A stretch of DNA of 64,000 nucleotides from CAZEHS01 sp964649745 (GTDB lineage: Bacteria; Bacillota; Clostridia; Peptostreptococcales; Acidaminobacteraceae), in NCBI GenBank assembly GCA_964649745.1, contig CAZYQI010000007.1, positions 1 through 64,000 on the forward strand, in the 5' to 3' direction. The number at the start of each line of letters is the position of its first letter. Within the stretch, counting starts at the first letter, position 1. Below, piece after piece: positions 34,818-43,977 of the stretch. Under the pieces are notes generated by a model that searched no databases, was not told where the DNA came from, and worked only from the letters and a program-made list of their open reading frames with translations. A program made the position numbers and the translations under genes.

Positions 34818-35483
34818 ATGATATCCAACGTTCGACTTGATGCTGTCTCGGATGGCAGGCTCTATGATATAAACGATATGGTGAAAGCGGACACCGGCGG
34901 CTGCGAAGGCTGCAGCGCCTGCTGCCATGGGGTTGGAGAGCTGGTGGTGCTGACCCCCTTTGATGTGCATGAAATTCGCCGTCAGGGGAATGCAACCTTT
35001 GACCACCTGTTGGAGGACCGGCTGGAGCTGCGCCTGGACGATAAGCTGTTGCTACCCCATCTAAAAATGGTGGGAGAAGCTGAACGATGCAGTTTTCTGG
35101 ATCCCCATGACCGCTGTTCCATTCATGGTTTCCGGCCCAATATCTGCCGTCTGTTTCCCCTGGGCAGGGCCTACGAACAGGATGATTTCAAGTATTTTTT
35201 ACAAACGGGGGCCTGTACGAAAACCCATCTGTTAAAAATCAAGGTCAAGAAATGGATCGGAATTGAGAACTACGCCGCCAATAAGGCTTTTCTTCTGGCT
35301 TGGTATCAGCTGGTGAAGGCCCTAGCCTTCCGGATGAAATTCATCCGGGATGAGCAGGAACTCAAGGCTGTTCAGGAGGAGTTGCTGGACACCTTCTACC
35401 GGCTCCCGGCAGATAACGATGATTTTTATGCGGAATTCTTCAAACGCCTTCCGGTGGTGAAGGATCGATGGGGAGTGCTTTAA
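34818..35483 (+). CDS. YkgJ family cysteine cluster protein
   Basis: Protein of about 221 residues with the family cysteine set: CEGCSACCHG, then CSFLDPHDRCSIHGFRPNICRLFPLG, which binds an iron-sulfur cluster or zinc in the family (formerly UPF0153). Function unknown. Start chosen ATG 34818 behind AAGGAAGG; the frame extends upstream through the terminator and promoter, which cannot be coding. Transcribed from the promoter at 34741. Confidence 0.87.
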   Translation: MISNVRLDAVSDGRLYDINDMVKADTGGCEGCSACCHGVGELVVLTPFDVHEIRRQGNATFDHLLEDRLELRLDDKLLLPHLKMVGEAERCSFLDPHDRCSIHGFRPNICRLFPLGRAYEQDDFKYFLQTGACTKTHLLKIKVKKWIGIENYAANKAFLLAWYQLVKALAFRMKFIRDEQELKAVQEELLDTFYRLPADNDDFYAEFFKRLPVVKDRWGVL

Positions 35484-35514
35484 AATTAAGATAAAGAAGG
35501 GATGAAAACCCTCA

Positions 35515-36094
35515 TGCATTATATGGAAGCCATAGAAGCTACTGCCCAAGGAGTCCCCAGGAAGCAGCCGACCGATGTCTGATGCTCCGCTGTATCGGGG
35601 AGCAGCCGGACACCGTTCTCACAAGACAAAATTCCGTTGCCCATCTGACCAGCTCCGGCTTGATCGTGAATAAGTCTCTGGATAAGATGCTGATGGTTCA
35701 CCACAACATCTACAATACCTGGGCCTGGACAGGGGGCCACGCGGATGGGGACTCCGACCTGCTGGCTGTGGCCATACGGGAAGGGCAGGAGGAAACCGGG
35801 GTACAGCGATTAACTCCTTTGACGGATCAGATTGCCTCCCTGGATGTTCTGCCGGTATACGGCCATGTGCGGAAAGGGCAATATGTCTCCACCCACCTGC
35901 ATCTGAATGTTACGTATGTGTTGATTGCAGATGAAAATCACCGGCTGCAGGCCAACGAGGATGAAAACAGCGGTGTGGCGTGGGTTCCAGTGGATGAACT
36001 GGCGGCATACTCCAATGAGCCGTATCTGATTGGTGTCTATTTGAAGATTGTTGAAAGGGCCAGGGAGCTCAAGGGAATCCCTGGCCGGGAATGA
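35515..36094 (+). CDS. NUDIX hydrolase with probable N-terminal frameshift
   Basis: NUDIX pyrophosphatase. From ATG 35582 there are 170 residues, with WTGGHADGDSDLLAVAIREG and QEETGV. The first Glu of the classical box is replaced by Ser, as in the GGHADG subfamily. Homologues begin earlier. Here MHYMEAIE is read in one frame from ATG 35515, then SYCPRSPQEAADRC continues in another, directly joined to the 35582 frame. A missing base near 35537-35540 explains both. So the gene is either broken at its N-terminus or translated from 35582 as a shortened protein. Confidence 0.75.
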
Positions 36095-36135
36095 CAAAAG
36101 CGGAGCTTTAGAAGAAAATCCATCATCAGCAAAAC

Positions 36136-36187
36136 AGGGCTATCTCAAGAGGATCCATTCATCTTCTTGGGATAGCCCTATTCTTTT
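36136..36187 (+). terminator. Rho-independent terminator
   Basis: AGGGCTATCTCAAGA pairs with TCTTCTTGGGATAGCCCT around a loop, then ATTCTTTT. Confidence 0.85.
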
Positions 36188-36238
36188 GCTCTGCTTGCGT
36201 TTCGCGTGTTGAACTCCCTTAGTGACGCTACGTAGAGG

Positions 36239-36790
36239 CTATGCCTTTAAAAGCTCCAGAATCCGTGCTTCCATGTCCTTCGGACTCACTGTCGGTTCGA
36301 AACGATCGGTGATGTTGCCGTTTTTATCAACAACAAATTTGGTGAAGTTCCAACGGATGGCGTTGCCTTTGAGGAATGAAGGAAACTTTTCTTTCAGCAG
36401 GTCGAACAAACGCTGACTGCCGGTGTCCTTGTTCTCAGGATCCTTCAGAGGTGTATGTTCCTTCAGATAGGCGAAGAGGGGGTGAGTGGCTGTGCCGTTG
36501 ACCTCTATCTTTTCAAACAAGGGGAATGAAACCCCGTAGTTCAGGGAACAGAAGCCCTTGATTTCACCGGAATCTCCCGGTTCCTGCCCGAGGAACTGGT
36601 TGCAGGGGAATCCCAGGATTTCAAGCCCCTGATCCCGATACGTGTCGTAAAGCTCCTGTAGGCCTTCATACTGTGGCGTGAAGCCGCATTTGCTTGCGGT
36701 ATTGACGATAATTAAAACCTTGCCGCGGTACTGATCAAAGGAAACGGGGTTGCCATCGATGTCATTGGCGGTGAATGGGTAGATGCTCAT
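36239..36790 (-). CDS. Glutathione peroxidase family protein
   Basis: Thiol peroxidase of the Gpx/BsaA type, 183 residues. Peroxidatic Cys35 in NTASKCGFTPQY, then LGFPCNQFLGQEPG with the conserved Gln, and the Trp-Asn pair in IRWNFTKFVVD. In clostridia it most likely uses thioredoxin. Start ATG behind AGGAGG. Downstream of and probably controlled by the OhrR-type regulator. Confidence 0.95.
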   Translation of the reverse strand: MSIYPFTANDIDGNPVSFDQYRGKVLIIVNTASKCGFTPQYEGLQELYDTYRDQGLEILGFPCNQFLGQEPGDSGEIKGFCSLNYGVSFPLFEKIEVNGTATHPLFAYLKEHTPLKDPENKDTGSQRLFDLLKEKFPSFLKGNAIRWNFTKFVVDKNGNITDRFEPTVSPKDMEARILELLKA

Positions 36791-36865
36791 GTGTGATCCT
36801 CCTGATGTGGTTTATATAAATATAATTGATAGCAATCGATTTGCCCAAAAGAGAACCTCGGTGTT

Positions 36866-37306
36866 TCAGCGGGACGCATCCAACAACGCAAGGGTCATTT
36901 CCAAGTCTTTCTTCAGGGCGCCTATCAGATGATCCTGACCGGCGAAATGCTTAGCCATTTCCATAGGGATCGTCACCAAGGAATCCTTTAGGGTGCGCCC
37001 TTTGTCTGTCAGTTCTACGGTTACGGTGCGGTCGTCGTCCTTGTTCCGGTACTTTGTCACCAGTTCTTTGGATTCTAATTTTTTTAAGACCGGGGTCAGG
37101 GTTCCGGAATCCAGATGAAGCCGAAGGGCCAATTCCTTGAAGGAGATGGTTTCATGCTCCCAGAGAACCATCAGAGTAACATATTGGGTGTAGGTAAGGT
37201 CGTGAGCGTCCAACAAGGGGGTGTAGAGCTTAATAATCTCTCTGGAGAGGGCGTAGAGAGGAAAACAAATCTGATTTTCCAGCTTGAGCATGTCATAGGG
37301 ATTCAT
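36866..37306 (-). CDS. OhrR-type MarR-family regulator
   Basis: Peroxide-sensing repressor of about 146 residues. The redox-active cysteine is Cys14 in ENQICFPLYALSREI. The helix-turn-helix is SFKELALRLHLDSGTLTPVLKKLES, the wing NKDDDRTVTVEL. Start ATG 37306 behind GGAGG. In B. subtilis OhrR controls ohrA; here the next gene is a glutathione peroxidase, so the target is changed. The operator is upstream at 37348. Confidence 0.92.
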   Translation of the reverse strand: MNPYDMLKLENQICFPLYALSREIIKLYTPLLDAHDLTYTQYVTLMVLWEHETISFKELALRLHLDSGTLTPVLKKLESKELVTKYRNKDDDRTVTVELTDKGRTLKDSLVTIPMEMAKHFAGQDHLIGALKKDLEMTLALLDASR

Positions 37307-37347
37307 AATCGCCTCCGTAAAGGGATAAATCGGGGATTTAAATTTGA

Positions 37348-37385
37348 TACAATTGAATTGCACAAAATTAAAATACCTCTGTCAA
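37348..37385 (-). promoter_or_regulatory. OhrR operator and promoter
   Basis: 37348-37362 reads TACAATTGAATTGCA, one base from the OhrR box TACAATT-N-AATTGTA. On the minus strand TTGACA (37385-37380) and TGCAAT are 17 bp apart, so the operator overlaps the -10. Confidence 0.8.
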
Positions 37386-37456
37386 GGGCTAATCCTATGC
37401 AGAGTGCATGCGGTTCGACTTGTCAGAGGAGGACATTCCTAATTGACAGAAAATAA

Positions 37457-37503
37457 AATATGTCCGGCCATTCATCGTGAGACAAATGACGGGACATATT
37501 TTT
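37457..37503 (-). terminator. Terminator
   Basis: AAATATGTCC and GGACATATTT pair with T and A tracts outside. It lies downstream of the minus-strand hypothetical gene. Confidence 0.75.
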
Positions 37504-37540
37504 ATAAAATGCATAGTCAATCGGCCGTTAGGTACACAGG

Positions 37541-37930
37541 CTAGGCTGTCTTGCTGCCTTTTGAGGTCTTTTTCTTTTCCCAATCCCGGTAGCTGTCATA
37601 CGTCTGAAGGGCTCGTTTCATATTCTTGTCGGTTACCTTGGTCCGGTCCTTAAGAATGTAGGTCATTTGTACAAGCTGTGCTTCAAGCTGTCTTGGATCA
37701 CTGTTTGTGCGGGGAGTTGTACCCTTTTTCGCTTTAGAAGCCCGGACACTCTCCTTGAACATGAAAAGGACGAAGCTGGGTCTTTTTTGCTGCGGAATTT
37801 GCTTAGCGGATTCGGAAACCTGTTCAAATAACTGCTGCACATCTTTTGCTCTGCGGCGGTAGAAGAAATAAGCGCCTCCCATAGCTGCACCCAAAACAAC
37901 AACAGTTACCGTTAAAATCGTCATATCCAT
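37541..37930 (-). CDS. Hypothetical membrane-anchored protein
   Basis: Not recognised. About 129 residues: an N-terminal membrane segment (TILTVTVVVLGAAMGGAYFFY) followed by RRR, then a charged cytoplasmic helical region (KDVQQLFEQVSESAKQI; RQLEAQLVQMTYILKDRTKVT) and a very basic tail (WEKKKTSKGSK). The start chosen is the ATG at 37930 behind AAAGGAG. It follows the GTPase-nuclease gene on the same strand with a gap of about 115 bases upstream of its start. Confidence 0.7.
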   Translation of the reverse strand: MDMTILTVTVVVLGAAMGGAYFFYRRRAKDVQQLFEQVSESAKQIPQQKRPSFVLFMFKESVRASKAKKGTTPRTNSDPRQLEAQLVQMTYILKDRTKVTDKNMKRALQTYDSYRDWEKKKTSKGSKTA

Positions 37931-38046
37931 TTTCAAGTGCTCCTTTTAGTAGCGTTGAATTCATTTAACCATATCCCGGTGCAAATTGCATCTCTTATGA
38001 CACTATTGTAACCCATATTTAATAGCATAAACAAGGGGATCAATGC

Positions 38047-40689
38047 TTAGGAATGCTTTCCCCTCAGCAGAGCTTTTTCTTCTTCCGTCAAGGCGTCCTG
38101 CAGGGTGGAACGGTGCCGTTTATCAGGGGTTAGGTACTGGGTTTCCAACTGTTCCAAGGTCTGATCAACCACTTCCTTAAGTTCTCTGGCGGAAAGCAGA
38201 TGACAGCCTGCACCTCTTATGATAACCTGCTGCAAGCCGTCGGAGGTGGCCACGGTGATGCGGAGCTTAAGCCCATGGTCCCGGGCAAATTTTTCAATGT
38301 AGTGGTCCGCTGTTTGGGCCTCAGCGGTGAATACCACAGAAATGGTGTGATAATCCGCAATCATCTCCCGGCGCCCTTCAACCCGGTACGCATCAAACAC
38401 CACAATGATCCGTTTGTTGCTAACCCCTTGGTAATTGCAAAGGGTGTCCAGCAGGCGGATTCTGGCTGCGTCAAGGTTCTCATCGGCCAAGGCTTTCAGC
38501 TCCGGCCAGGCAAAGATGATATTGTAGCCATCCACCAGGAGGTACTCCTCGCCTTCAGGCCTCGAGGGCTTTGGGGTTGGCGCGGAAAAATCATGAAAAT
38601 AGCTCTCCTTGCCGGTCTTTCGTTTCTTCCAGGCAGACTTCCGGCCTTGATTGGCATAATAGGTGCTGTTTAGGATCTGGTCGATTTCCTCAAGGCTGAT
38701 CCAAGAATCTCCCTGGTTCGGCCGTATACTGGCTTCCGTTTCCAACGCCGGTGTGGGAACCGGGGCTATACAGCTTTCCAGGTGCATGTGGTCCTTCACC
38801 TGATCCCAGGGCACATGGTAACCCGCACCTTGCTGACAGAAGATAGAGCCGGTGGGGTTTTCAGCATCCCGCTCAGAATCATAGCCAATCTCATTTATAA
38901 CGGACTCAGCGTTGTGGCAGACGTCATAGCCATGAAGGGTGGTCACCAGTCGGCCATGTCCCTTGGTATAGGCGATAACTTCCTTGTGATAATTCTGCAT
39001 GGCCGAAACCGGTGCATAGCCGGTTAAAACGGTCTGGTCCCCATTGGTTTCGGCAATTCCGCAGCGTCCATGCATTTGATCGACGGCTGCCATGGCCTTG
39101 CCTACCAAATTTCCGGGAAGCTCCAGCCGGAAGGCGTAATAGGGTTCCAAAAGAACCGGTTTTCCGGCTTTAAGTCCCTGACGGACCGCCCGATAGGTGG
39201 CTTCTCTGAAGTCGCCTCCCTCGGTGTGGGTGGTGTGGGCCCGGCCCGACATTAACGTGATTTTAAGGTCTGTTAGGGGGGCTCCGGTCAATACCCCCAG
39301 GTGGGTCTTCTCCTGCAGATGGGTAAGCACCAGCCGCTGCCAGTTCCTATCCAACTGTTCATCCCTGCAGGCCGTATCAAAATGAAGGCCGCTGCCTCGT
39401 TCTCCGGGCTCTAAGAGAAGATGAACCTCCGCGTAGTGCCTTAAGGGTTCAAAGTGGCCAACGCCTTCAACGGGTTCCGAGAGGGTTTCCTTATAGACAA
39501 TATGTCCCTCTCCAAAGGATACTGCCGTGTTGAAGCGCTCCAGGATAACCGCCTGAAGAATTTCAATCTGAACAGCCCCCATCATCTGAATGTGAATCTC
39601 CCTCAGGATTTCGTTCCAGACCAGGCGTAGGGACGGCTCTTCCTCTTCCAACAGGCGAAGCTTGGGCAGCATGGACAGGGCGTCGGCATCCTCCGGCAGA
39701 ATCAGCTTATAGGAGAGAACCGGTTCAAGAACAGGACCGGCAGATGGGACTTCCCCTCCCAGGCCTTCTCCGGGTTTTGTCTTAGACAAACCGGTAACGG
39801 CACATATGGCTCCGGCTCTCAGAGCGTTTACGGTTTCAAACCGGTCACCGGAATAGATGCGGATCTGGTTGATCTTTTCTTCCCAGGTATCGGTCTTGAT
39901 GCTGTCCTTAACCCGTAAAGACCCCCCGGTGATTTTCAAATGGGTCAGCCGGTTGCCCTGGGCATCCCGGGATATTTTATATACCTTGGCTCCAAAGGCT
40001 TCGGGATAGGCAGGTATGAGCGTATACGTTTCCAAGCCGGTCATCAACGCCTCAACACCCACTTGCTTCAGAGCAGAGCCGAAATAGACCGGAAACACCT
40101 TCCGCTTTGCCACCAACCGCTGAATTTCCTCCGTAGGGATCGTGCCGTTCTCAAGATAGGACTCCATGGTTTTTTCATCGCACAGGGCCAGTTGCTCGAA
40201 GGATTCGGTCGAAAAAACCGTATCAAAGGCAATGCACGCATCCCCCAGCTCCTTCTTCAGCAAGGTCAGCAGTGCAGAAGCGTCCGTTCCGTTCTGATCC
40301 ATCTTGTTGATAAAAAGGAACACCGGAATCGTGTAAGTCTGTAGCAAGCGCCACAGCGTCTTGGTATGGCTCTGTATGCCATCGGCTCCGCTGATGACCA
40401 GAATTGCATAATCCAGAACCTGAAGGGTTCGTTCCATTTCTGCAGAAAAATCCACATGGCCCGGGGTGTCCAAGAGGGTGATTTCCGTATCCAGAACAGG
40501 GAAAATCGCCTGTTTGGAGAAAATCGTAATTCCCCTGAGCTTTTCCAGGTCATGGGTGTCCAGATAGGCATCCCGGTTGTCCACTCGTCCGGGACGCTGT
40601 ATTCTGCCGCTCAAAAAGAGCATACTTTCAGACAGGGATGTCTTCCCTGCATCCACATGGGCCAGTATGCCAATTGCTAATTTTTTCAT
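38047..40689 (-). CDS. TetM/EF-G-like ribosomal GTPase fused to a Rae1/YacP-type NYN nuclease
   Basis: Large two-part protein of 880 residues. The N-terminal two thirds follow the EF-G/TetM layout: G1 HVDAGKTSLSE, switch region GITI, G3 DTPGHVDF, G4 NKMD, then beta-barrel and domains III-V, including GYAPVSAMQNYHKEV where TetM has its tip loop. A Pro/Ser/Lys linker (about 670-712) joins it to a C-terminal NYN domain (about 714-845) closely like Rae1: EEYLLVDGYNIIFAWPEL, VVFDAYR, AQTADHYIEKFA and VATSDGLQQ, with all likely catalytic Asp present. Rae1 cuts mRNA in the ribosomal A site. The fusion suggests a factor that enters stalled or drug-bound ribosomes. The start ATG has only a weak ribosome site. 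Confidence 0.92.
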   Translation of the reverse strand: MKKLAIGILAHVDAGKTSLSESMLFLSGRIQRPGRVDNRDAYLDTHDLEKLRGITIFSKQAIFPVLDTEITLLDTPGHVDFSAEMERTLQVLDYAILVISGADGIQSHTKTLWRLLQTYTIPVFLFINKMDQNGTDASALLTLLKKELGDACIAFDTVFSTESFEQLALCDEKTMESYLENGTIPTEEIQRLVAKRKVFPVYFGSALKQVGVEALMTGLETYTLIPAYPEAFGAKVYKISRDAQGNRLTHLKITGGSLRVKDSIKTDTWEEKINQIRIYSGDRFETVNALRAGAICAVTGLSKTKPGEGLGGEVPSAGPVLEPVLSYKLILPEDADALSMLPKLRLLEEEEPSLRLVWNEILREIHIQMMGAVQIEILQAVILERFNTAVSFGEGHIVYKETLSEPVEGVGHFEPLRHYAEVHLLLEPGERGSGLHFDTACRDEQLDRNWQRLVLTHLQEKTHLGVLTGAPLTDLKITLMSGRAHTTHTEGGDFREATYRAVRQGLKAGKPVLLEPYYAFRLELPGNLVGKAMAAVDQMHGRCGIAETNGDQTVLTGYAPVSAMQNYHKEVIAYTKGHGRLVTTLHGYDVCHNAESVINEIGYDSERDAENPTGSIFCQQGAGYHVPWDQVKDHMHLESCIAPVPTPALETEASIRPNQGDSWISLEEIDQILNSTYYANQGRKSAWKKRKTGKESYFHDFSAPTPKPSRPEGEEYLLVDGYNIIFAWPELKALADENLDAARIRLLDTLCNYQGVSNKRIIVVFDAYRVEGRREMIADYHTISVVFTAEAQTADHYIEKFARDHGLKLRITVATSDGLQQVIIRGAGCHLLSARELKEVVDQTLEQLETQYLTPDKRHRSTLQDALTEEEKALLRGKHS

Positions 40690-40723
40690 TATCGTATCAA
40701 TCCTTTAATTATCAATGAATTCA

Positions 40724-40749
40724 AAACTGCCTTATCATCATAGCAGTTT
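40724..40749. terminator. Weak hairpin between two minus-strand genes
   Basis: AAACTGC and GCAGTTT pair with a 12-base loop. On the minus strand it follows the permease gene and ends in TTTTG. Confidence 0.4.
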
Positions 40750-40766
40750 GCCGATTTGCTGACAAA

Positions 40767-42101
40767 TTACGAGTTGGCAGTACGCTCTTCAGCGGATCGC
40801 TTTTTGCAATAATGATAAACAATAAGTCCAGCCAGGGTGAGGCCAATTCCAAACATTGCGCCCCAAAAGGAATCTTTGATGGTGGCATATGTTAGATACA
40901 AGCCACCTGCAATACCGAGAAGCGGCGTAATGGGATAGAGGGGCACGCGATAGAGCTTTTCATTGTTCGCACCCTTCTTCCTGAGAATGAAAACGCCCCC
41001 AACCCCTAGGGTGAAGAATATCCATAGAACGAATATAACGAGATTTGTAAGAGAATTGAATGTGCCGGTCAAAATAAAGAGGATTGTCAAAGTTCCCTGA
41101 AGGATTAGCGCATTTACAGGGGTGTTAAGCTTGGGACTGATGGTTGCAAGCGCATTTGATCCCGGCAATTGTTTTTCTGTACCCATTGCGTAGGATACCC
41201 TTGCACCGGAGGCCATCTGTGCGTTCAGAGCACCGAATACAGAAATCAGCATACCTGCTGTGATAAAGGCTGTACCCCAAGTACCGAAGAGTTTGACGGA
41301 AACATCGACGCCGATGCTCACGGATGCAGCCACTGCTGCAGCGGGCAGAACATTGAAGATGGCTAAGTTGAAAAGAACATAAACGGCCATTACAAACAGA
41401 ACGCCGAATACAATGGCATAGGGAAGATCTTTCTCCGGGTGTTTCATTTCAGAGCCCAACGTACAGGTGCTGATCCATCCGTCGTAAGCCCACAAAACCC
41501 CTAGCAAGGCGGTCCCTGTCCCTGCGCTTTTGACGACGCTCTCGGAGACAAAACTGAAATCATGGGCGGTGCCATTTGCTAATCCGAACAGAATGATGGC
41601 AGCAAGGGGAATCAGCTTTCCTATCGTAGAGATCGTCTGAATCCATACGCCAAAGCGTGTTGAGATGATTTGAGCGATGACGAGCAAACTAACAACGAGT
41701 ATGGCAAGGGACTTTTGCTGGAAGGCGTTCATCGGAACAAAAAAAGTGGCGAACATGGCAAATGCGATTGCAATCGCACCGGCTGAACCTGGGCTCGCGA
41801 TGATGGCCTGCACCCATCCGTACAAAAATCCCACTTTTTCTCCATAGATTTCGGTCAGGTATGCGTATAGTCCGCCGACCTTGGGGATATTTGCAGCCAG
41901 TTCGGCAATGGTCAGCGCTGTACAAATGGTGATAAGTCCCCCTAGGATCCAAATGGAGAGGGCTGCGCCAGGAGAGCCCATATCTTTCAATACAACGGAG
42001 GGTTTTAGAAATACGCCGGATCCGATGACAAAGCCAATAACAAACATGATTCCTTCAAACAACCGGATGCTTTTCTTTAGAGTGCTTGCTTCATGACTCA
42101 T
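40767..42101 (-). CDS. APC family amino acid permease
   Basis: Amino acid/polyamine/organocation transporter, about 444 residues with twelve helices. The first-helix motif VIGFVIGSGVFLKPS and the later WILGGLITICTALTIAELAANIPKVGG segment are typical of LAT/SteT-like exchangers. Helix 6 reads GVLWAYDGW. Start ATG 42101 behind AAAGGAGA. Divergent from the sigma-54 activator; specificity cannot be told. Confidence 0.92.
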   Translation of the reverse strand: MSHEASTLKKSIRLFEGIMFVIGFVIGSGVFLKPSVVLKDMGSPGAALSIWILGGLITICTALTIAELAANIPKVGGLYAYLTEIYGEKVGFLYGWVQAIIASPGSAGAIAIAFAMFATFFVPMNAFQQKSLAILVVSLLVIAQIISTRFGVWIQTISTIGKLIPLAAIILFGLANGTAHDFSFVSESVVKSAGTGTALLGVLWAYDGWISTCTLGSEMKHPEKDLPYAIVFGVLFVMAVYVLFNLAIFNVLPAAAVAASVSIGVDVSVKLFGTWGTAFITAGMLISVFGALNAQMASGARVSYAMGTEKQLPGSNALATISPKLNTPVNALILQGTLTILFILTGTFNSLTNLVIFVLWIFFTLGVGGVFILRKKGANNEKLYRVPLYPITPLLGIAGGLYLTYATIKDSFWGAMFGIGLTLAGLIVYHYCKKRSAEERTANS

Positions 42102-42387
42102 AATACGGTCTCCTTTTGGAAGCTCTATTCCGAAAATGAGGAGTAGACCAATCCGCGCAGCGAATAAAAATATAGCATGGAGGATTCGATAAAAATTCAG
42201 GTACTGTTGCATGGATAATCTGCCGGGGAATCATGTGGTCAATCGTCTTTTGAGACTCCGCAATATGATATTATGATTATAGCATCTGAAACGGTTATTC
42301 TTTAGGAATCGCGGATATTCATCGTTGCTTATGTGGGAACGACGGCTATATGAAATAAACGGTCATCAAAGTAAGATGGGGGGCCTT

Positions 42388-43806
42388 ATGTTTCCAATTG
42401 AAAAACTATCAATGGAATATGTGGATTCGGTCTTGATTGTTGATAAAAATTACATGATTGTTCATTCGCTTCGCTTTAATCCGAGATTTGACATCGACGG
42501 ACTAGATAACTACTATTCGGAGTATCTGAACCGAAATTTTTTTGAAGTATATCCGGATATCAAGGTGGACGAAAGCTCAGTGGCCGAGTGTTTAAAAAAA
42601 GGGAAACCCGTCCTAATAGAGAATCAGATATTCAGAGATTTCAGGGGCAGGGTATACAACACAAAAAATATCACGATACCGATCATTAAGCGCGGAGAAA
42701 TTGTTGGTGTTATTGAACTTTCAAAGGACATTACCTCTATTAATGATTTGAGCTATGACATGAAGCAAAAGCCAAGAAAGACGGAGTCCTCTGAGGCGAA
42801 AGCCATCCAGGAAAGGATTCAATTTGACCATATTCTGACGTCTAATGATGAGGTTATAAATACGATCCGAAAAGCAAAAATTCTTTGCGAGCTGCCAAAC
42901 CCAACGCTTATTTATGGTGAAACAGGAACCGGCAAGGAATTACTTGTTCAGGCCATGTTTAATTTCAGTAATAGAAGCGGCAAGGCATTTATCGCACAGA
43001 ATTGCGCTGCGTTGCCCGAGTCTTTGTTTGAATCCATATTATTTGGTTCAATGAAAGGGGCATACACGGGGGCTGAAAATAATGCGGGTCTTTTTGAATT
43101 GGCGAATGGGGGAACGCTTTTTCTTGACGAGCTTAATTCAATGCCCTATGGGCTTCAAGCCAAGCTTTTACGGGTTCTTCAGGATGGGGTAGTTCGCCCC
43201 ATAGGCTCAAATAGAGAGAAGCGGGTGGATGTCAAAGTAATTGCTGCGATGAATATGGATCCATCATTGGCAATCGATAAGGGATTAATCCGAGAAGACT
43301 TATTTTATCGCTTCAGCAGCAGTACCCTGGTGCTTGCTCCGTTACGTGAACGTACGGAAGATATTCTATTGTATACGAACCATTTCATAAAGGAATTCAA
43401 CACCGTTTATAAAAAGCACGTTACCGGACTGTCTAAAGAGCTGTTGCGGATTTTTAGCGAGTACAGATGGCCAGGAAATGTTAGGGAATTAAAACACATC
43501 ATTGAATCAATGGTCAGTCTTTCTGATGATGCGGTTATGACAGTCAGCCATCTGCCGGTATACATGCAGTCTCGACTGAAAAACACGGAATCAAGCTCTG
43601 TCACGCAAGCAGAGGCAACTCAAGCAACGAATACGTTTATCTGTTTGGAGGACGCGTTATCCAAGACGGAAAAGGACCTTATAATCCGTGCAGTAAGCAT
43701 GACGGGGGGCAACCTTACGAAAGCTGGCGCACTTCTGAAGATTCCAAGGCAAACACTGAAATATAAGATTAACAAGTACAAAATGAATATACAGCAGTAC
43801 AAGTGA
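42388..43806 (+). CDS. Sigma-54-dependent activator with PAS sensor (RocR type)
   Basis: Enhancer-binding protein, about 472 residues from ATG 42388. N-terminal PAS domain (about 5-130) ending GEIVGVIELSKDIT; AAA+ domain with Walker A GETGTGKE, the sigma-54 contact loop as GAYTGA instead of GAFTGA, Walker B GTLFLDELNS and the R-finger segment; C-terminal Fis-type helix-turn-helix (GGNLTKAGALLKIPRQTLKYKINKY). It has no receiver domain, so a small ligand probably controls it. Start uncertain: an ATG at 42376 and the upstream frame are possible. Paired dyads just after its stop and a -24/-12 promoter identify the ABC transporter as target. Confidence 0.9.
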   Translation: MFPIEKLSMEYVDSVLIVDKNYMIVHSLRFNPRFDIDGLDNYYSEYLNRNFFEVYPDIKVDESSVAECLKKGKPVLIENQIFRDFRGRVYNTKNITIPIIKRGEIVGVIELSKDITSINDLSYDMKQKPRKTESSEAKAIQERIQFDHILTSNDEVINTIRKAKILCELPNPTLIYGETGTGKELLVQAMFNFSNRSGKAFIAQNCAALPESLFESILFGSMKGAYTGAENNAGLFELANGGTLFLDELNSMPYGLQAKLLRVLQDGVVRPIGSNREKRVDVKVIAAMNMDPSLAIDKGLIREDLFYRFSSSTLVLAPLRERTEDILLYTNHFIKEFNTVYKKHVTGLSKELLRIFSEYRWPGNVRELKHIIESMVSLSDDAVMTVSHLPVYMQSRLKNTESSSVTQAEATQATNTFICLEDALSKTEKDLIIRAVSMTGGNLTKAGALLKIPRQTLKYKINKYKMNIQQYK

Positions 43807-43820
43807 CAGAAAACTGTCGC
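43803..43820. promoter_or_regulatory. Upstream activating sequence 1
   Basis: GTGACAG-AAAA-CTGTCGC, beginning at the stop codon of the activator gene. One mismatch from the dyad at 43871. Its centre is about 150 bp from the -24 element. Confidence 0.75.
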
Positions 43821-43830
43821 TAAACAGATT

Positions 43831-43860
43831 AACCGCTAGAAATATAGCGGTTATTTTTGT
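43831..43860 (+). terminator. Terminator of the activator gene
   Basis: AACCGCTA-GAAATA-TAGCGGTT followed by ATTTTTGT, lying between the two activating sequences. Confidence 0.85.
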
Positions 43861-43870
43861 TTTTGAAGAG

Positions 43871-43894
43871 CAAGCGACAGAAAACTGTCGCTTG
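43871..43894. promoter_or_regulatory. Upstream activating sequence 2
   Basis: Perfect dyad with 10-bp arms (CAAGCGACAG / CTGTCGCTTG) around AAAA. Its centre is about 80 bp upstream of the -24 element, a standard enhancer distance. Confidence 0.85.
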
Positions 43895-43960
43895 TTGTAG
43901 TGCTCATTTCTATTTTGCATAAAAAGTGTGCATTACCAACGTGTTTGTGGTGATGAAAGT

Positions 43961-43977
43961 TTGGCATGGTGCTTGCG
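43961..43977 (+). promoter_or_regulatory. Sigma-54 (-24/-12) promoter of the peptide-type ABC operon
   Basis: TTGGCATG-GTGC-TTGCG fits TTGGCACG-N4-TTGC with one change outside the invariant GG and GC. It lies 173 bp before the binding-protein gene. Confidence 0.88.

Noticed and set aside
38047..40689. Simple call as a tetracycline resistance gene.
   Set aside because: The tip-loop region differs from TetM and the fused NYN nuclease points to another or additional role.
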